From an uncultured Bilophila sp. (lineage in GTDB: Bacteria > Desulfobacterota > Desulfovibrionia > Desulfovibrionales > Desulfovibrionaceae): 23,630 bases of DNA. Where the stretch lies: assembly GCA_902373525.1 (NCBI GenBank), contig CABKMN010000036.1, forward strand, positions 1 to 23,630, in the 5' to 3' direction. Position numbers and translations under genes: made by a program. The notes beneath the pieces are model-generated. The model was not told where the DNA came from. It saw nothing but the letters and a program-made list of their open reading frames with translations, and did no database searches. Position 1 is the stretch's first letter. Every line of letters starts with the position of its first letter. Positions 1 through 11,386 of this stretch are shown here, piece by piece.

Positions 1-37
1 GCCTTTCTTGAAAGGTTCCCCTTCCCCCCTCCAATCT
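1..37. repeat. Partial copy of dispersed intergenic hairpin element, cut by the window edge
   Basis: Pyrimidine-rich segment just past the stop of the glutamate synthase operon. It holds CCTTTC-TT-GAAAGG followed by a C/T-rich arm, the same layout as the right arm of the hairpins at 8315-8362 and 23153-23206. The other arm would lie before base 1. By position it could act as a 3'-end stabiliser or terminator for the leftward operon, but the full hairpin cannot be seen. Confidence 0.45.
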
Positions 38-54
38 TCTGTCTTTTCCCTACC

Positions 55-2358
55 CTACCCCAGCGGCGCGTTCGGGCGCATCGTCCAGATGCCGCAGGGG
101 CACACGCCCGCGCAGACGCCGCAGCCGATGCAGCGTTCGGGATCGGAAACGTACCGGAACGAGCCGTCCGGCAGGTCCTCACGGCGGATCGCCTGCTCGG
201 GGCAGGATTCGTAACACATCCTGCAGTCCCGGCAGGTCCCGCAACTGATGCAGCGGTTGAAGTCCTGATTCGCATCCGGCAGATCGCACTGGCGGCAACG
301 CTCAAAATACGCCCTGCCCAACTGACCGGCGGGCACGAGCTTCTTCTCGACGGGCACATAAGGTAGGCCGCGCACGTAGGCGTCGGCGGCATCGGCGGCC
401 CTGCGCCCCGCACCGATGGCGTCCACCAGCCGACCGGGCCTGATCACGTCGCCCGCCGCAAATACCCCATCCAGCAGGCTCATGTCCGGACCGGGGACCA
501 CCCAGTCGCGGAACTTCTTTACGCTTTCGGGCAGATAACTCACATCCGGGGATTCACCGATGGTGATGATCACCGTGTCGCCGGGGATCAGCGTACCGTC
601 CGCCGTGACAAGCCCGTCCTCCGTGATTTCTTTGGTCATCACAGGCCACACCAGCTTGCCGCCGAGAGCTTCGATGTGCGCGATTTCGTGGGCGAAGGCC
701 GCGGGCTTCTGCACGTCGATGCAGGTAACCGTCTCCGCACCCATCGCGTAGGCTCCGGCGGCGGCGTCCATCCCGGCGTTGCCGCACCCGATGACGATGA
801 CGCGCTTCCCGAGCTTCGGCCGGTCGCCCCTGTTGATGGCCTTCAGAAAATCGATGCCCGCCACGATGCGCTCGTGTCCGGGCCACGGGAACACGCGGGG
901 AACGTGCCCGCCCGTCGCCACGATCACGGCGTCGTTTGCCTCACGAATCCGTTGGAACGCCTCGGCATCGACGCGGTACCCGGTCACGAAACGGACGCCC
1001 ATGTCCTCAATGCGCTTCAACTCCTTTTCCAGAATCTCGTGCGGCAGCCGGGCGCGGGGGATAACCTGCTCCAGCTTGCCGCCCATGCGGTCATCGGCTT
1101 CGTACACGGTCACCTCGTGCCCCCTGCGGACAAGCCGCCATGCGGCGTTCAGTCCGGCGACGCCGCCGCCGAGAACGGCGATCCGCCTGCCGGTGCCCTC
1201 GGCGGGTCCGGGCACCGTGACGTCGATGGAACAACGGCCCAACGGCCCGATCCGTACGGCCTGATCGATGGAACCGCGCGTGCAGCCTTCCATGCAGGGA
1301 TTGGGGCAGACGCCGCCGCATACCGAACCGGGGAACGGCGTGTAGTCGAGAACCAGCCTGTAGGCCTCCTCCGCCTTGCCCGCGCGAAGCAGGTTGTATC
1401 GCCGCTGCGTGGGAATGGAGGCCGGACAGTTGAATTCGCAGGGCGCGGCGTAGGCCGCGTTGTCCCACGAGGGCACGCGCAAACGGTAGTCGCCGTGCGC
1501 CACGGTGGCGTTGACCGTGAAATCGTCGTCGCACACGTCGCTGAAAATGCCGCCCCTCACCCATTCGCCCGTCCGAAAAGCCTTGACGGACAGTCGTTCC
1601 CGCTTGTGGGGGCATTCCCCGAAGGCAAGGGGATGGATTTTCTTCCACCGGCTCCAGTCCGTCAGCGCGGCGCGCAGTTCCGGCTTGCCGATGGCGGACA
1701 GGAACGGCCCCATCCCCTTGTCGAGGAAGGCCCTGTCCGCCTCGTCCAGCCCGGAGACGGCGAGATCGTCCACAAAATCCTCTGAGAACGCGCCCCGGAC
1801 GTAGACCACGCCGCCGACCATGCCTACGCATGGCCGCTCGCCCAGCACGGAAGACAGGTCTTCACAACCGTAACCGCACACCACGGCCTTGCCGCCGCCC
1901 ATGAATTCAAAGGAAAAGCTGCCCACGCTCTTGAGCACCCAAAGCTCGGGGGGATCGTACAGCGGGTCATGCTTCATCAACGAACCGGAACGGACGCCCG
2001 CGCGACCGCCGATATAAATGACGCCCGCCGCCGCGCAGTGTCCGGCGGTGTCGCCCGCGTCCCCGCGCACGGCGATGCGGCCTCCGGCGTTCAGCCAGCC
2101 CACGTCGGCGGGAGCGGGCCCGTCCACGAGGATTTCCGTATTGTCGAGGCACATGGAGCCCACGCGCTGACCGGGATTGGTCACATGAAACCGCAGCGTC
2201 TTGCCTTCCCTGTTCCAGAGCGGACCGCCGATGTCGTGCTGGCCCGAGGCCGCGATTTCGAATGCCGTCTCGCCACGGTCGACCGCCTCCTCAATGGAAA
2301 GCAGCAGGTCCTGAGTCGACATGCGGCGCGTCTCCCGCAGTGTGTCTATCCTGTACAT
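55..2358 (-). CDS. Glutamate synthase GXGXG domain fused to GltD-like FAD/NAD(P) oxidoreductase with C-terminal ferredoxin domains
   Basis: This 767-residue protein combines two parts of glutamate synthase. Residues 1 to about 240 are Gly-rich and match the beta-helix GXGXG (GltB C-terminal, 'GltB3') domain. From about 300 comes the GltD-type small subunit: a Cys cluster (C307, C311, C347, C351, C355, C359) for Fe-S clusters, an FAD-binding GGGVAG motif near 397, and a pyridine-nucleotide fold with GCGNAG near 524. The C-terminus adds Cys-rich ferredoxin segments (C688-C719 and C743-C753). The expected role is carrying electrons from NAD(P)H or ferredoxin to the synthase domain, which makes glutamate from 2-oxoglutarate and glutamine-derived ammonia. 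The start at 2358 is chosen because an AGGAGG site precedes it, overlapping the stop of the upstream gene. A longer reading to 2754 would run inside that gene. It is last in a three-gene operon. The family call is firm; the in vivo electron donor is inferred. Confidence 0.9.
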   Translation of the reverse strand: MYRIDTLRETRRMSTQDLLLSIEEAVDRGETAFEIAASGQHDIGGPLWNREGKTLRFHVTNPGQRVGSMCLDNTEILVDGPAPADVGWLNAGGRIAVRGDAGDTAGHCAAAGVIYIGGRAGVRSGSLMKHDPLYDPPELWVLKSVGSFSFEFMGGGKAVVCGYGCEDLSSVLGERPCVGMVGGVVYVRGAFSEDFVDDLAVSGLDEADRAFLDKGMGPFLSAIGKPELRAALTDWSRWKKIHPLAFGECPHKRERLSVKAFRTGEWVRGGIFSDVCDDDFTVNATVAHGDYRLRVPSWDNAAYAAPCEFNCPASIPTQRRYNLLRAGKAEEAYRLVLDYTPFPGSVCGGVCPNPCMEGCTRGSIDQAVRIGPLGRCSIDVTVPGPAEGTGRRIAVLGGGVAGLNAAWRLVRRGHEVTVYEADDRMGGKLEQVIPRARLPHEILEKELKRIEDMGVRFVTGYRVDAEAFQRIREANDAVIVATGGHVPRVFPWPGHERIVAGIDFLKAINRGDRPKLGKRVIVIGCGNAGMDAAAGAYAMGAETVTCIDVQKPAAFAHEIAHIEALGGKLVWPVMTKEITEDGLVTADGTLIPGDTVIITIGESPDVSYLPESVKKFRDWVVPGPDMSLLDGVFAAGDVIRPGRLVDAIGAGRRAADAADAYVRGLPYVPVEKKLVPAGQLGRAYFERCRQCDLPDANQDFNRCISCGTCRDCRMCYESCPEQAIRREDLPDGSFRYVSDPERCIGCGVCAGVCPCGIWTMRPNAPLG

Positions 2359-2369
2359 GTCGCGCCCTC

Positions 2370-4001
2370 CTAGCAGACGTATTGGATACCGAGTTTGTCG
2401 GCCATCGCCCTGTCCGTCGTCACGAGGGCGTCCGAGCGGCCCACCGGGAGCGAACTGTTTCCGATGGGGGCCATGAGCTTGCGCAGTTCGCTGTCCAACG
2501 CCAGCATGTAGTCCACGATGTTCTGCGCGCCCCGGTCGACGTCCAGCCGGTGGACGAGGCGCGGGTCCTGCGTGCAGATGCCGGTGGGGCACCTGCCCGT
2601 GGAGCAGGCGTTGCAGCGGCCCCGTTCGTTGCCCACGCAGCCGAGAAGCTGGATGAGGACCTTGCCGAGGAACACGCCGTTCGCGCCGAGGCAGATCATC
2701 TTGAAGGCGTCGGCGGCCGCCATGCCGGTCATGCCGATGCCGCCGCCCGCCCACAGGGGAATCTGTCCCTGCAGGCCCTGCTTCACGGCGGCGAGGTAGC
2801 AGTCGCGGAGCTTGGAGACAATCGGATGCCCGGTGTGATCAAGCGAGACTTCGTTCGCCGCGCCGGTGCCGCCCTGAATGCCGTCGATGAAGAACCCGCC
2901 GCAAATCTTGTAGGGATCGCGGAGCAGGTTGTTGTACACGGACACGGAGGTCGCCGAAGCCGCACACTTGATCGCCACGGGCACGCGGAACCCGAAGGCC
3001 GCGTTCAGGGAGAGGTGCATCTTCTGGACCGATTCCTCAATGGAATACAGCCCCTGATGGTTCGGCGGGGAATGCAGGGTCGCCTTCGGAACACCGCGGA
3101 TGGCCTGAATGTGCGGAGCCACCTTGGCGGCGGGCAGCAGGCCCCCGTCGCCGGGCTTCGCGCCCTGCCCGATCTTGATGAGGATACCCGCCGGATCGGC
3201 CTTCATGCGGGGCATGGCCTTGATGATGCGGTTCCAGCCGAAATGCCCCGACGCGATCTGGAGGATCATGTATTTGAGCCGCTCGGATTCCAGCAGCCTG
3301 ACCGGCATCCCCCCCTCGCCGGAGCTCATGCGCACCGGCAGGCCGCACTGCTCGTTCAGATAGGCCGTTGCCAGCGCAATGGCCTCCCACGCGCGGGTGG
3401 ACAACGCGCCGATGGACATGTCGCTGAAGATGACCGGATAAATCCAGTGCAGCGGCGGGGTCTTTTCGGTGATCTTCAGTTCGCCGCCCTCCACGCGCAG
3501 CGGCAACTGATCCGGCAGCAGTACCCGCCCGAACGGCGCGCGGATGTCGAAGGTGTGCCGTTCGGAGTCCAGCGCCGGGTCGGTCATCTGGCTGATGCGG
3601 CCCACGATGATGCGGTCAAGCGTACGCTGGGCGTTCAGGTTGGTACGCCCGCCGCGCTTGATGGGGCCGTCCCTCCGGGCCAGCAGCGCGTAGCGGCTGT
3701 CCGGGTTGCGTACGGGCCGGATCGCCTGATTGGGGCAGACCTTCTCGCACATGCCGCAGCCGACGCAGGCGTTGGCCAGCCCGGCCTTCTGACGGATGAC
3801 GGGACGGGCCAGATGCTCGCGGATCGGTTCGGGCTGGGCGGCGCGGGACACCGTAAGGTCCAGCCGCCGGGTCGCGACCTCAATGGCGTTCAGGGTGCAG
3901 CTCGCCACGCAACTGCCGCACAGAGTGCATTGCTCGGGCCGGTATTCGATTTTCCAGCGGAGATCGTTCACGCTGACGTCTTGCGTCGTTACTGATTCCA
4001 T
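2370..4001 (-). CDS. Glutamate synthase FMN/Fe-S domain protein (archaeal-type GltB2) with N-terminal 2x[4Fe-4S] ferredoxin
   Basis: This 543-residue protein carries the central synthase domain of glutamate synthase as a separate polypeptide. The N-terminus has two [4Fe-4S] motifs (C25/C28/C31/C35 and C79/C82/C85/C89). The FMN-binding TIM-barrel domain runs from about 150 to 510 and includes SSGEGG (226-231), GGTGAA and WAGGGIGMTG (417-426). The Cys group C463/C466/C471/C476 lies where the family binds its 3Fe-4S cluster. In this family 2-oxoglutarate and channelled ammonia give 2-iminoglutarate, which is then reduced to glutamate. The ATG at 4001 lies inside the end of the amidotransferase gene (13-bp overlap), so translation is probably coupled. 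The Shine-Dalgarno is weak (GGCGGTG). Splitting the large subunit into domain-sized genes is typical of archaea and some anaerobic bacteria. Confidence 0.92.
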   Translation of the reverse strand: MESVTTQDVSVNDLRWKIEYRPEQCTLCGSCVASCTLNAIEVATRRLDLTVSRAAQPEPIREHLARPVIRQKAGLANACVGCGMCEKVCPNQAIRPVRNPDSRYALLARRDGPIKRGGRTNLNAQRTLDRIIVGRISQMTDPALDSERHTFDIRAPFGRVLLPDQLPLRVEGGELKITEKTPPLHWIYPVIFSDMSIGALSTRAWEAIALATAYLNEQCGLPVRMSSGEGGMPVRLLESERLKYMILQIASGHFGWNRIIKAMPRMKADPAGILIKIGQGAKPGDGGLLPAAKVAPHIQAIRGVPKATLHSPPNHQGLYSIEESVQKMHLSLNAAFGFRVPVAIKCAASATSVSVYNNLLRDPYKICGGFFIDGIQGGTGAANEVSLDHTGHPIVSKLRDCYLAAVKQGLQGQIPLWAGGGIGMTGMAAADAFKMICLGANGVFLGKVLIQLLGCVGNERGRCNACSTGRCPTGICTQDPRLVHRLDVDRGAQNIVDYMLALDSELRKLMAPIGNSSLPVGRSDALVTTDRAMADKLGIQYVC

Positions 4002-5092
4002 CTTTGCACCGCCAAATCATTGTTGATGACCACGACCTCGCGTTCGTTGGGATAGATGTCCAAGGAGGCGTCGCGATCCGGCAGGATCGCGTTCAGGCCG
4101 CAGACTTCCGAGGAAATCGCAATCGTCGTGCCGTCCCCGCCCACGACCACGGGGCGGAGCTTCTTGGAGTCGCAGCAGGTCATCATGTTGCCGTCGGGGA
4201 GCACGGCGATGATGGTGTTGGGGCCGTTGATTTCCAGATGCCCGAGCGATTCGCGGATCAGGCTGAGGACCTTGCGGTCCTCGCGCCGCTCCGCCTCCGC
4301 AAAAGGCAGCGGCGTGATCACATGCTTGAAGTAGTTGATCGGCCACTTGCGCTCGTGCAGCACGTAATGGAGCGTATACAAAAAGTTCTGGGAATCCGAC
4401 TCGAAACCGACGTACCCCCGGTGCAGCGACTTCTGGTACTCCGTGTTCTTCGTGTAGAAGGTGTTCTCGCCGTTGGCGCACAGGGTATAGCCCTGAAGAA
4501 AGAACGGATGGGCCGCGTACCGGACGATGTCGTAGTTGGTGTTCTGGCGGCACTGGGTGACGATGCTTCTGGCCTGCAACGGACCGTCCTCCCACAGCCG
4601 GAAATAGGTGGCGATGTCGCGCGGGTCCCCGATTTCCTTGAGCGTCAGCACGTCGGGCCAGAACGAATAGACGAAGCCCTGCTCCCCTTCCTCCAGCATC
4701 CGGCGCAGTTCGAGGCGCGTGTCGAGCAGCAGTTCCTCACGCTCGGCCTGCGAACGTCCCTTGTAGGCTTCGGGATAGTCGTAGTTGCGGAACACGTAGC
4801 ACGGCATGGCCTTGATATCGAGGCCGGGACGCCTGTCCACATCCGGCACCCATTCCGCGACCTGCCGGAATCCCTTCTCGTCCATATAGGCCCTGACCGT
4901 CTGCGCGCCGCGCGGCGTACAGGCCAGAGACAGCAGGGGCTTGTCCTTGTCGTTTTCAAAGACGCCGTACAGGTCCTGCATGACCATCGCATAGCCCGAG
5001 TTGTCATGCCCTTCCTGCTGGGGAAGCATCAAATACAACGCTTTCGACGGCTGGACAGGCACCTTGCTCTTGATTGCTCCAATTCTGCACAT
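3989..5092 (-). CDS. Glutamate synthase class II glutamine amidotransferase domain protein (GltB1-like)
   Basis: A 367-residue Ntn-type class II amidotransferase, expected to hydrolyse glutamine and supply ammonia to the adjacent synthase subunit. The start is fixed by biology and sequence: the ATG at 5092 gives MCRIGAIKSK, placing the nucleophilic Cys at position 2 as the family requires, and a GGAGGA site lies just upstream. An in-frame ATG at 5185 would bury that Cys and is rejected. The HDNSGYAMV segment near residue 30 and GFESDSQNFLYTLHYV in the middle fit the family's substrate-binding region. It is the first gene of the operon, overlaps the next by 13 bp, and is preceded by a roughly 500-bp AT-rich-to-GC-rich intergenic region. 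The enzyme family is clear. Whether the separate chain associates stably with the other two subunits is inferred. Confidence 0.9.
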   Translation of the reverse strand: MCRIGAIKSKVPVQPSKALYLMLPQQEGHDNSGYAMVMQDLYGVFENDKDKPLLSLACTPRGAQTVRAYMDEKGFRQVAEWVPDVDRRPGLDIKAMPCYVFRNYDYPEAYKGRSQAEREELLLDTRLELRRMLEEGEQGFVYSFWPDVLTLKEIGDPRDIATYFRLWEDGPLQARSIVTQCRQNTNYDIVRYAAHPFFLQGYTLCANGENTFYTKNTEYQKSLHRGYVGFESDSQNFLYTLHYVLHERKWPINYFKHVITPLPFAEAERREDRKVLSLIRESLGHLEINGPNTIIAVLPDGNMMTCCDSKKLRPVVVGGDGTTIAISSEVCGLNAILPDRDASLDIYPNEREVVVINNDLAVQRWNQ

Positions 5093-5198
5093 AGCTTCCT
5101 CCATCCGTAACCGGACGCCTGTCGCGCGGATCGGCAGGTCTTTCGGCGTGCCGCCGGGACTCTCGGCCTTCGAAGGCTTCCGCATCCCTTTTCGGCTG

Positions 5199-5327
5199 TT
5201 TTTACATTTTTGTTAAAATTGGTTTACTCTGGAAAAATTCCATCCCCAATTCGATGTGGAAATGGAATCTAACAGGCTTGTTTTCAGGGATCAAGAGATT
5301 TTTACACGGCTCATTTTTATTTTTACA
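5199..5327. promoter_or_regulatory. AT-rich region with three TTTTTACA motifs and a candidate leftward promoter
   Basis: In otherwise GC-rich DNA this divergent region is strongly AT-rich. The octamer TTTTTACA occurs at 5199-5206, 5299-5306 and 5320-5327. The last two are 21 bp apart, about two helical turns, as expected for a tandem regulator site. On the minus strand, TTGATC (5289-5294) and TAGATT (5266-5271) are separated by 17 bp, a weak sigma-70 match that could drive the glutamate synthase operon. No regulator can be named. Confidence 0.35.
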
Positions 5328-5535
5328 AAATTGTTATATCCTACAAATACAAAATGTCCCCACCGCTTTCCCCCATGCCCGCATCCCGTCCGCTTCCGAG
5401 ACGGCCGCCTCGCTCCGCGTGCGCCGCGCGCGCAACCCGGCGGCACGGGCACGGATCAACACCTCCGGCTTCCCAAACGACGCGCGCCGGGCCGCACGAA
5501 CGGGGCTTTCCGGACAAGACAACTCCCCGAACTGG

Positions 5536-5564
5536 TTGCAACTCTAATCCGTTTGGCATATGCT
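5536..5564 (+). promoter_or_regulatory. Candidate sigma-70 promoter for the MscS-type channel gene
   Basis: TTGCAA (5536-5541) and TATGCT (5559-5564) are separated by exactly 17 bp and lie 40 bp upstream of the channel ATG. The rest of 5341-5604 is GC-rich and shows no convincing gene. Confidence 0.5.
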
Positions 5565-5604
5565 TGCGGGATAAACTTCGGTTGATGGAAGGAATACACA
5601 CCCC

Positions 5605-8301
5605 ATGCAGTTGCAACGTTTTTTCACAAAGAGCCCCTGTAAGGCCGTCGCCCTGCTCGTCATGGCGTGCCTGCTGTGGAGCCTGTCCGCGCAGCCGCTT
5701 CTCGCCGCCCCGGACGCCAAGAAAGACGCGCCGGCGGCCACGGAGCAGGCCGGCGCCAAGGCGAAACCCGCCGACAAGAAGGCGGACGCCCCCACCGAAC
5801 AGCCCCTTTCCGACAAGGAAAAGGCCAAACAGGAAGCCGAAGCCAAGGCGAAGCAGGAGGCCGAGGACAAGGCGAAAGCCGAAGCCGAGGCCAAAGCCAA
5901 GGCGGAGGAGGAAGCCAAGGCCAAGGCGGAGGCCGAGGAACGGGCGCGGCAGGAAGCCGAAGCCGCGACGGCCAAGCTGCGCGCGGAAGCCGAAGCGGCC
6001 CAGCAGCAAAACGAATCCGCGGCCTCGGACGACGCCGTGTGGGAAGAGGCGTTCAAGCAGAATCAGGACGAGCTGAACGCCATGGAGATCGAGATCGACG
6101 GCCTCGCCAAGGGGCTGAAGGCGATCACCGATCCCCTGCACAAGAGCCTCTCCGGCATGGAGGAAGCGGCGCAGCGCCTGTTCGCGCTGAGCGGGACGCA
6201 CAAGGCCGACCCGATCATGCTCGAATCCATCGATCAGCGCGGCGTGTTGCAGGCTTCGAGCCTGCGCCAGCAGATGCAGCCCGTCCAGACGGCGCACAAC
6301 GTGGTGCAGGAAAAGCTCACGGCGCTGGAGCAGATGAAGAAAAGCCTGCCTCCCCTGCCGGAAAAGGGCAGCAAGGAAAAGCTGGACGCCGAACAGCAGC
6401 AGACGCGAAAAAACATCAGCCGCATAGAGAACAAGCTCACCAAGATGAATCAGCGCCTCACGCTGGAGCTGACCCCGGCGGGCGAGCTGCTCGGCAAGCT
6501 CGAAAAGATGCACACCGACATCTTCGCCTACCTGCCCAAGCTGTGGCAGGAATACTACTTCTCGGTGCCGAGCCGTTTCTTTGACCCGGTGGCGTGGCAG
6601 GGCATCGCCGACCGCTGGGAGAAGACCTTCCAGAACATGAACCTGCGCCTGAGCATCGAATTCCCGCGCTCCCAGTCGGCGTGGCAGGGCGTAGGCCTGC
6701 GGTTCCTGAACGTGCTTCTGATGGGCTGCGTGGTCATCTTCTTCGTGAACCGCCGCATGGTCCGCGCGGAAAAGAAGGGGACCATGCCCACGGCGGCCCG
6801 TTCCGGCATTCTGCGCAGCCTGCTGTGGCAGTTCTCCGGGCTGGCCCTGCTCGGCGCCTCGTTCGGGGGACAGGGCGAAATGTTCCGGGGCCTGCTCGTC
6901 CTCGGCAGCATCCTCGTCATCGGCGGCGAAATGACGCTGGCGTGGGGCATGCGCTGCTTCATCCTCGGCAAGAAGATGGGCCTGACCCCGCTCTGGCCCA
7001 TGTATCTGGCCTCAAGCCTCGGCATCCTGATCAGCTACCCCAACCTGCCGACCGGCATCCTCTCGCTGGGCTGGATCGCCGTGGGCATGCTCTCGCTGCT
7101 CATCCTCAAGGAACTCCACGCGCGCGAACTGCCCGGCATTGAAAACAACCTGCTGCACGCGCACAGGTTCGCCATCTGGATCAGCATGGCGATTGCGGCC
7201 ATCGGCTGGGCGCGCATGGGGATACTCGTCCTCATCCTCGTCGACTGCATCGCCATCAACACGCAGTTCATCATCGGCCTGCTCCAGATACTCAACCGGT
7301 CCTCGGACGCGCAGGGGAACGAACAGCACGCCGACCGCAGCGTCCTCGCGGGCATCATTGCGGCCTTCATCGCACCGCTGGTCCTTCTGCTCATCCTCGG
7401 GGGCATGCTGCTCTGGGTCATCGCCATGCCCGGCGGCGCGCTCCTGCTCTGGCACTACCTCGGCACCGGCGTACAGGTGGGGTCCGCCTCCTTCAATATG
7501 GTGCATCTCTTCCTGATCGTCAGCGTGTTCTACATCACCCGCGCGGCGATCACCGCGTCGAAGTCGTTCCTGAACCGCGTGTCGGCCAAGTCGTACAAGA
7601 TCGACAAGACGCTCATCCCGCCGATGCAGACGGGCATCACCTACGGGCTGTGGACCCTCTTCGGGCTCTTCACCCTCAAGGCGCTCGGATTCGGGCTGGA
7701 AAACCTCGCGGTCATCGCCGGCGGCCTCTCCGTCGGCATCGGTTTCGGCATGCAGACCATCGTCAACAACTTCCTGTCGGGCCTGATCCTGATTTTCAGC
7801 CGGACCCTGCATGAAGGGGACGTCATCGACGTGGGCACCCTGCAAGGCGTGGTCCGCAAGATCAGCGTCCGCGCAACTACGGTCGAGACGTTCGACAACG
7901 CGGTGATCTTCGTGCCGAACTCGGAGTTCGTCTCCAACCGGCTGATCAACTGGACGCGCAACGGCCGCATCGTGCGCCGCGAAGTCGCCATCGGCGTGGC
8001 CTACGGCACCGATCCCAAGCTGGTGGAAAAGCTGCTCCTCGAAGTGGCGCTGTCCATCCCGCAGGTGGTCAGGCGTCCTCAGCCGCTCGTCCTGTTCATG
8101 GACTTTGCGGACAGCACGCTGAACTTCGTGCTGCGCTACTGGTCGGACATCGGGACCGCCGTGGACGCCGCCTCCGCGATCCGGCACAGGATCGTACAGG
8201 TCTTCGCGGAACATCAGGTGGACATCGCCTTCCCGCAGCTCGACGTGCACATGATTCCCCCGTCTCCCGCCATGCCCTCGCAGGTGGTGAAGGCGGAGTA
8301 G
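5605..8301 (+). CDS. Large MscS/MscK-type mechanosensitive ion channel with TolA-like K/A/E-rich periplasmic region
   Basis: An 898-residue inner-membrane channel expected to open under membrane tension and release solutes during osmotic downshock. A signal peptide is visible (hydrophobic 14-29, probable cleavage near LLAA at 32-35). Residues about 66-135 are an extreme Lys/Ala/Glu repeat resembling the TolA helix, followed by a predicted helical periplasmic domain to about 320. Many hydrophobic segments follow (about 362-381, 426-446, 463-500, 521-562, 579-605, 630-650, 675-695). The MscS core comes next: the Gly/Ala-rich pore helix (GGLSVGIGFGMQTIVNNF, about 706-723), then the beta domain with GDVIDVG and VPNSEF. 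Small MscS is about 290 residues; this length fits the MscK/MscM group. The start is supported by an upstream GGAAGGA and the signal peptide. It appears monocistronic and convergent with ppdK. Confidence 0.9.
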   Translation: MQLQRFFTKSPCKAVALLVMACLLWSLSAQPLLAAPDAKKDAPAATEQAGAKAKPADKKADAPTEQPLSDKEKAKQEAEAKAKQEAEDKAKAEAEAKAKAEEEAKAKAEAEERARQEAEAATAKLRAEAEAAQQQNESAASDDAVWEEAFKQNQDELNAMEIEIDGLAKGLKAITDPLHKSLSGMEEAAQRLFALSGTHKADPIMLESIDQRGVLQASSLRQQMQPVQTAHNVVQEKLTALEQMKKSLPPLPEKGSKEKLDAEQQQTRKNISRIENKLTKMNQRLTLELTPAGELLGKLEKMHTDIFAYLPKLWQEYYFSVPSRFFDPVAWQGIADRWEKTFQNMNLRLSIEFPRSQSAWQGVGLRFLNVLLMGCVVIFFVNRRMVRAEKKGTMPTAARSGILRSLLWQFSGLALLGASFGGQGEMFRGLLVLGSILVIGGEMTLAWGMRCFILGKKMGLTPLWPMYLASSLGILISYPNLPTGILSLGWIAVGMLSLLILKELHARELPGIENNLLHAHRFAIWISMAIAAIGWARMGILVLILVDCIAINTQFIIGLLQILNRSSDAQGNEQHADRSVLAGIIAAFIAPLVLLLILGGMLLWVIAMPGGALLLWHYLGTGVQVGSASFNMVHLFLIVSVFYITRAAITASKSFLNRVSAKSYKIDKTLIPPMQTGITYGLWTLFGLFTLKALGFGLENLAVIAGGLSVGIGFGMQTIVNNFLSGLILIFSRTLHEGDVIDVGTLQGVVRKISVRATTVETFDNAVIFVPNSEFVSNRLINWTRNGRIVRREVAIGVAYGTDPKLVEKLLLEVALSIPQVVRRPQPLVLFMDFADSTLNFVLRYWSDIGTAVDAASAIRHRIVQVFAEHQVDIAFPQLDVHMIPPSPAMPSQVVKAE

Positions 8302-8314
8302 TCGAAGAAAAATC

Positions 8315-8430
8315 GAGGAGGAGAGAGGGAACCTTTCAGAAAAAAGTCCCTCTCCCCTCCTCAAACGCCTCCCCCGCTTCCTTCCAAGACTTTTGCGATC
8401 TTATCGAATCCTTGTCCGGCGTTCTTTCGT
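8315..8430 (+). repeat. Dispersed intergenic element, copy A (imperfect hairpin plus conserved tail)
   Basis: Begins 13 bp after the channel stop codon. GAGGAGGAGAGAGGGA (8315-8330) pairs with TCCCTCTCCCCTCCTC (8347-8362) with one mismatch. It is followed by a tail (about 8366-8430) containing AAGACTTTTG, TTATCGAATCC and CGGCGT, which recur in the same order after 23206. The element probably acts at the RNA 3' end or is a REP-like repeat. The remaining stretch, 8431-8618, holds nothing else that can be supported. Confidence 0.65.
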
Positions 8431-8618
8431 GCGCCGGAGTCGCCCCTTCGCATGTGGGAAGGCGGTGCCGGAGGGCGTCCGGGTAGAGCGACAGAGGGAG
8501 GAGACCGTACATCGTTTCTGCTCTATCGATCCAATTCCATGACGGGGCCCCATACCAGCGACCAGCGGGGCATCGTTTCGACCGCGGCTCTCCTTCAACG
8601 AGCCAGAACCCGGAAATC

Positions 8619-8657
8619 AAAAAAGCGCCCCGATCCTTTGGGATTGGGGCGCTTTTT
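8619..8657. terminator. Bidirectional intrinsic terminator between the channel gene and ppdK
   Basis: GCGCCCCGATCC (8625-8636) pairs with GGATTGGGGCGC (8641-8652), a 12-bp stem with one G-T pair and a TTTG loop. It is flanked by an A-run on the left and a T-run on the right, so it can end transcription from both sides. It lies 40 bp beyond the ppdK stop. Confidence 0.9.
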
Positions 8658-8696
8658 CGTCAGAAATCGTCACGCGAGGTCAGGACTCGACGCGGG

Positions 8697-11348
<2,652 letters not shown>

Positions 11349-11386
11349 ATACGGCCTCCTCGTGTGAGACGACGGGTTTTTCTTTT

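Noticed and set aside
2262..3995. 577-codon plus-strand frame opposite the glutamate synthase genes, and similar long antisense frames at 16612-18219 and 18316-19914
   Set aside because: All overlap genes with clear family motifs on the other strand and have shadow-type composition.
5554..5568. TTTGGCATATGCTTGCG before the channel gene resembles a sigma-54 promoter
   Set aside because: The GG and GC elements are separated by 9 rather than 10 bp. Sigma-54 spacing is strict, and a better sigma-70 pair (TTGCAA/TATGCT, 17 bp) covers the same bases.
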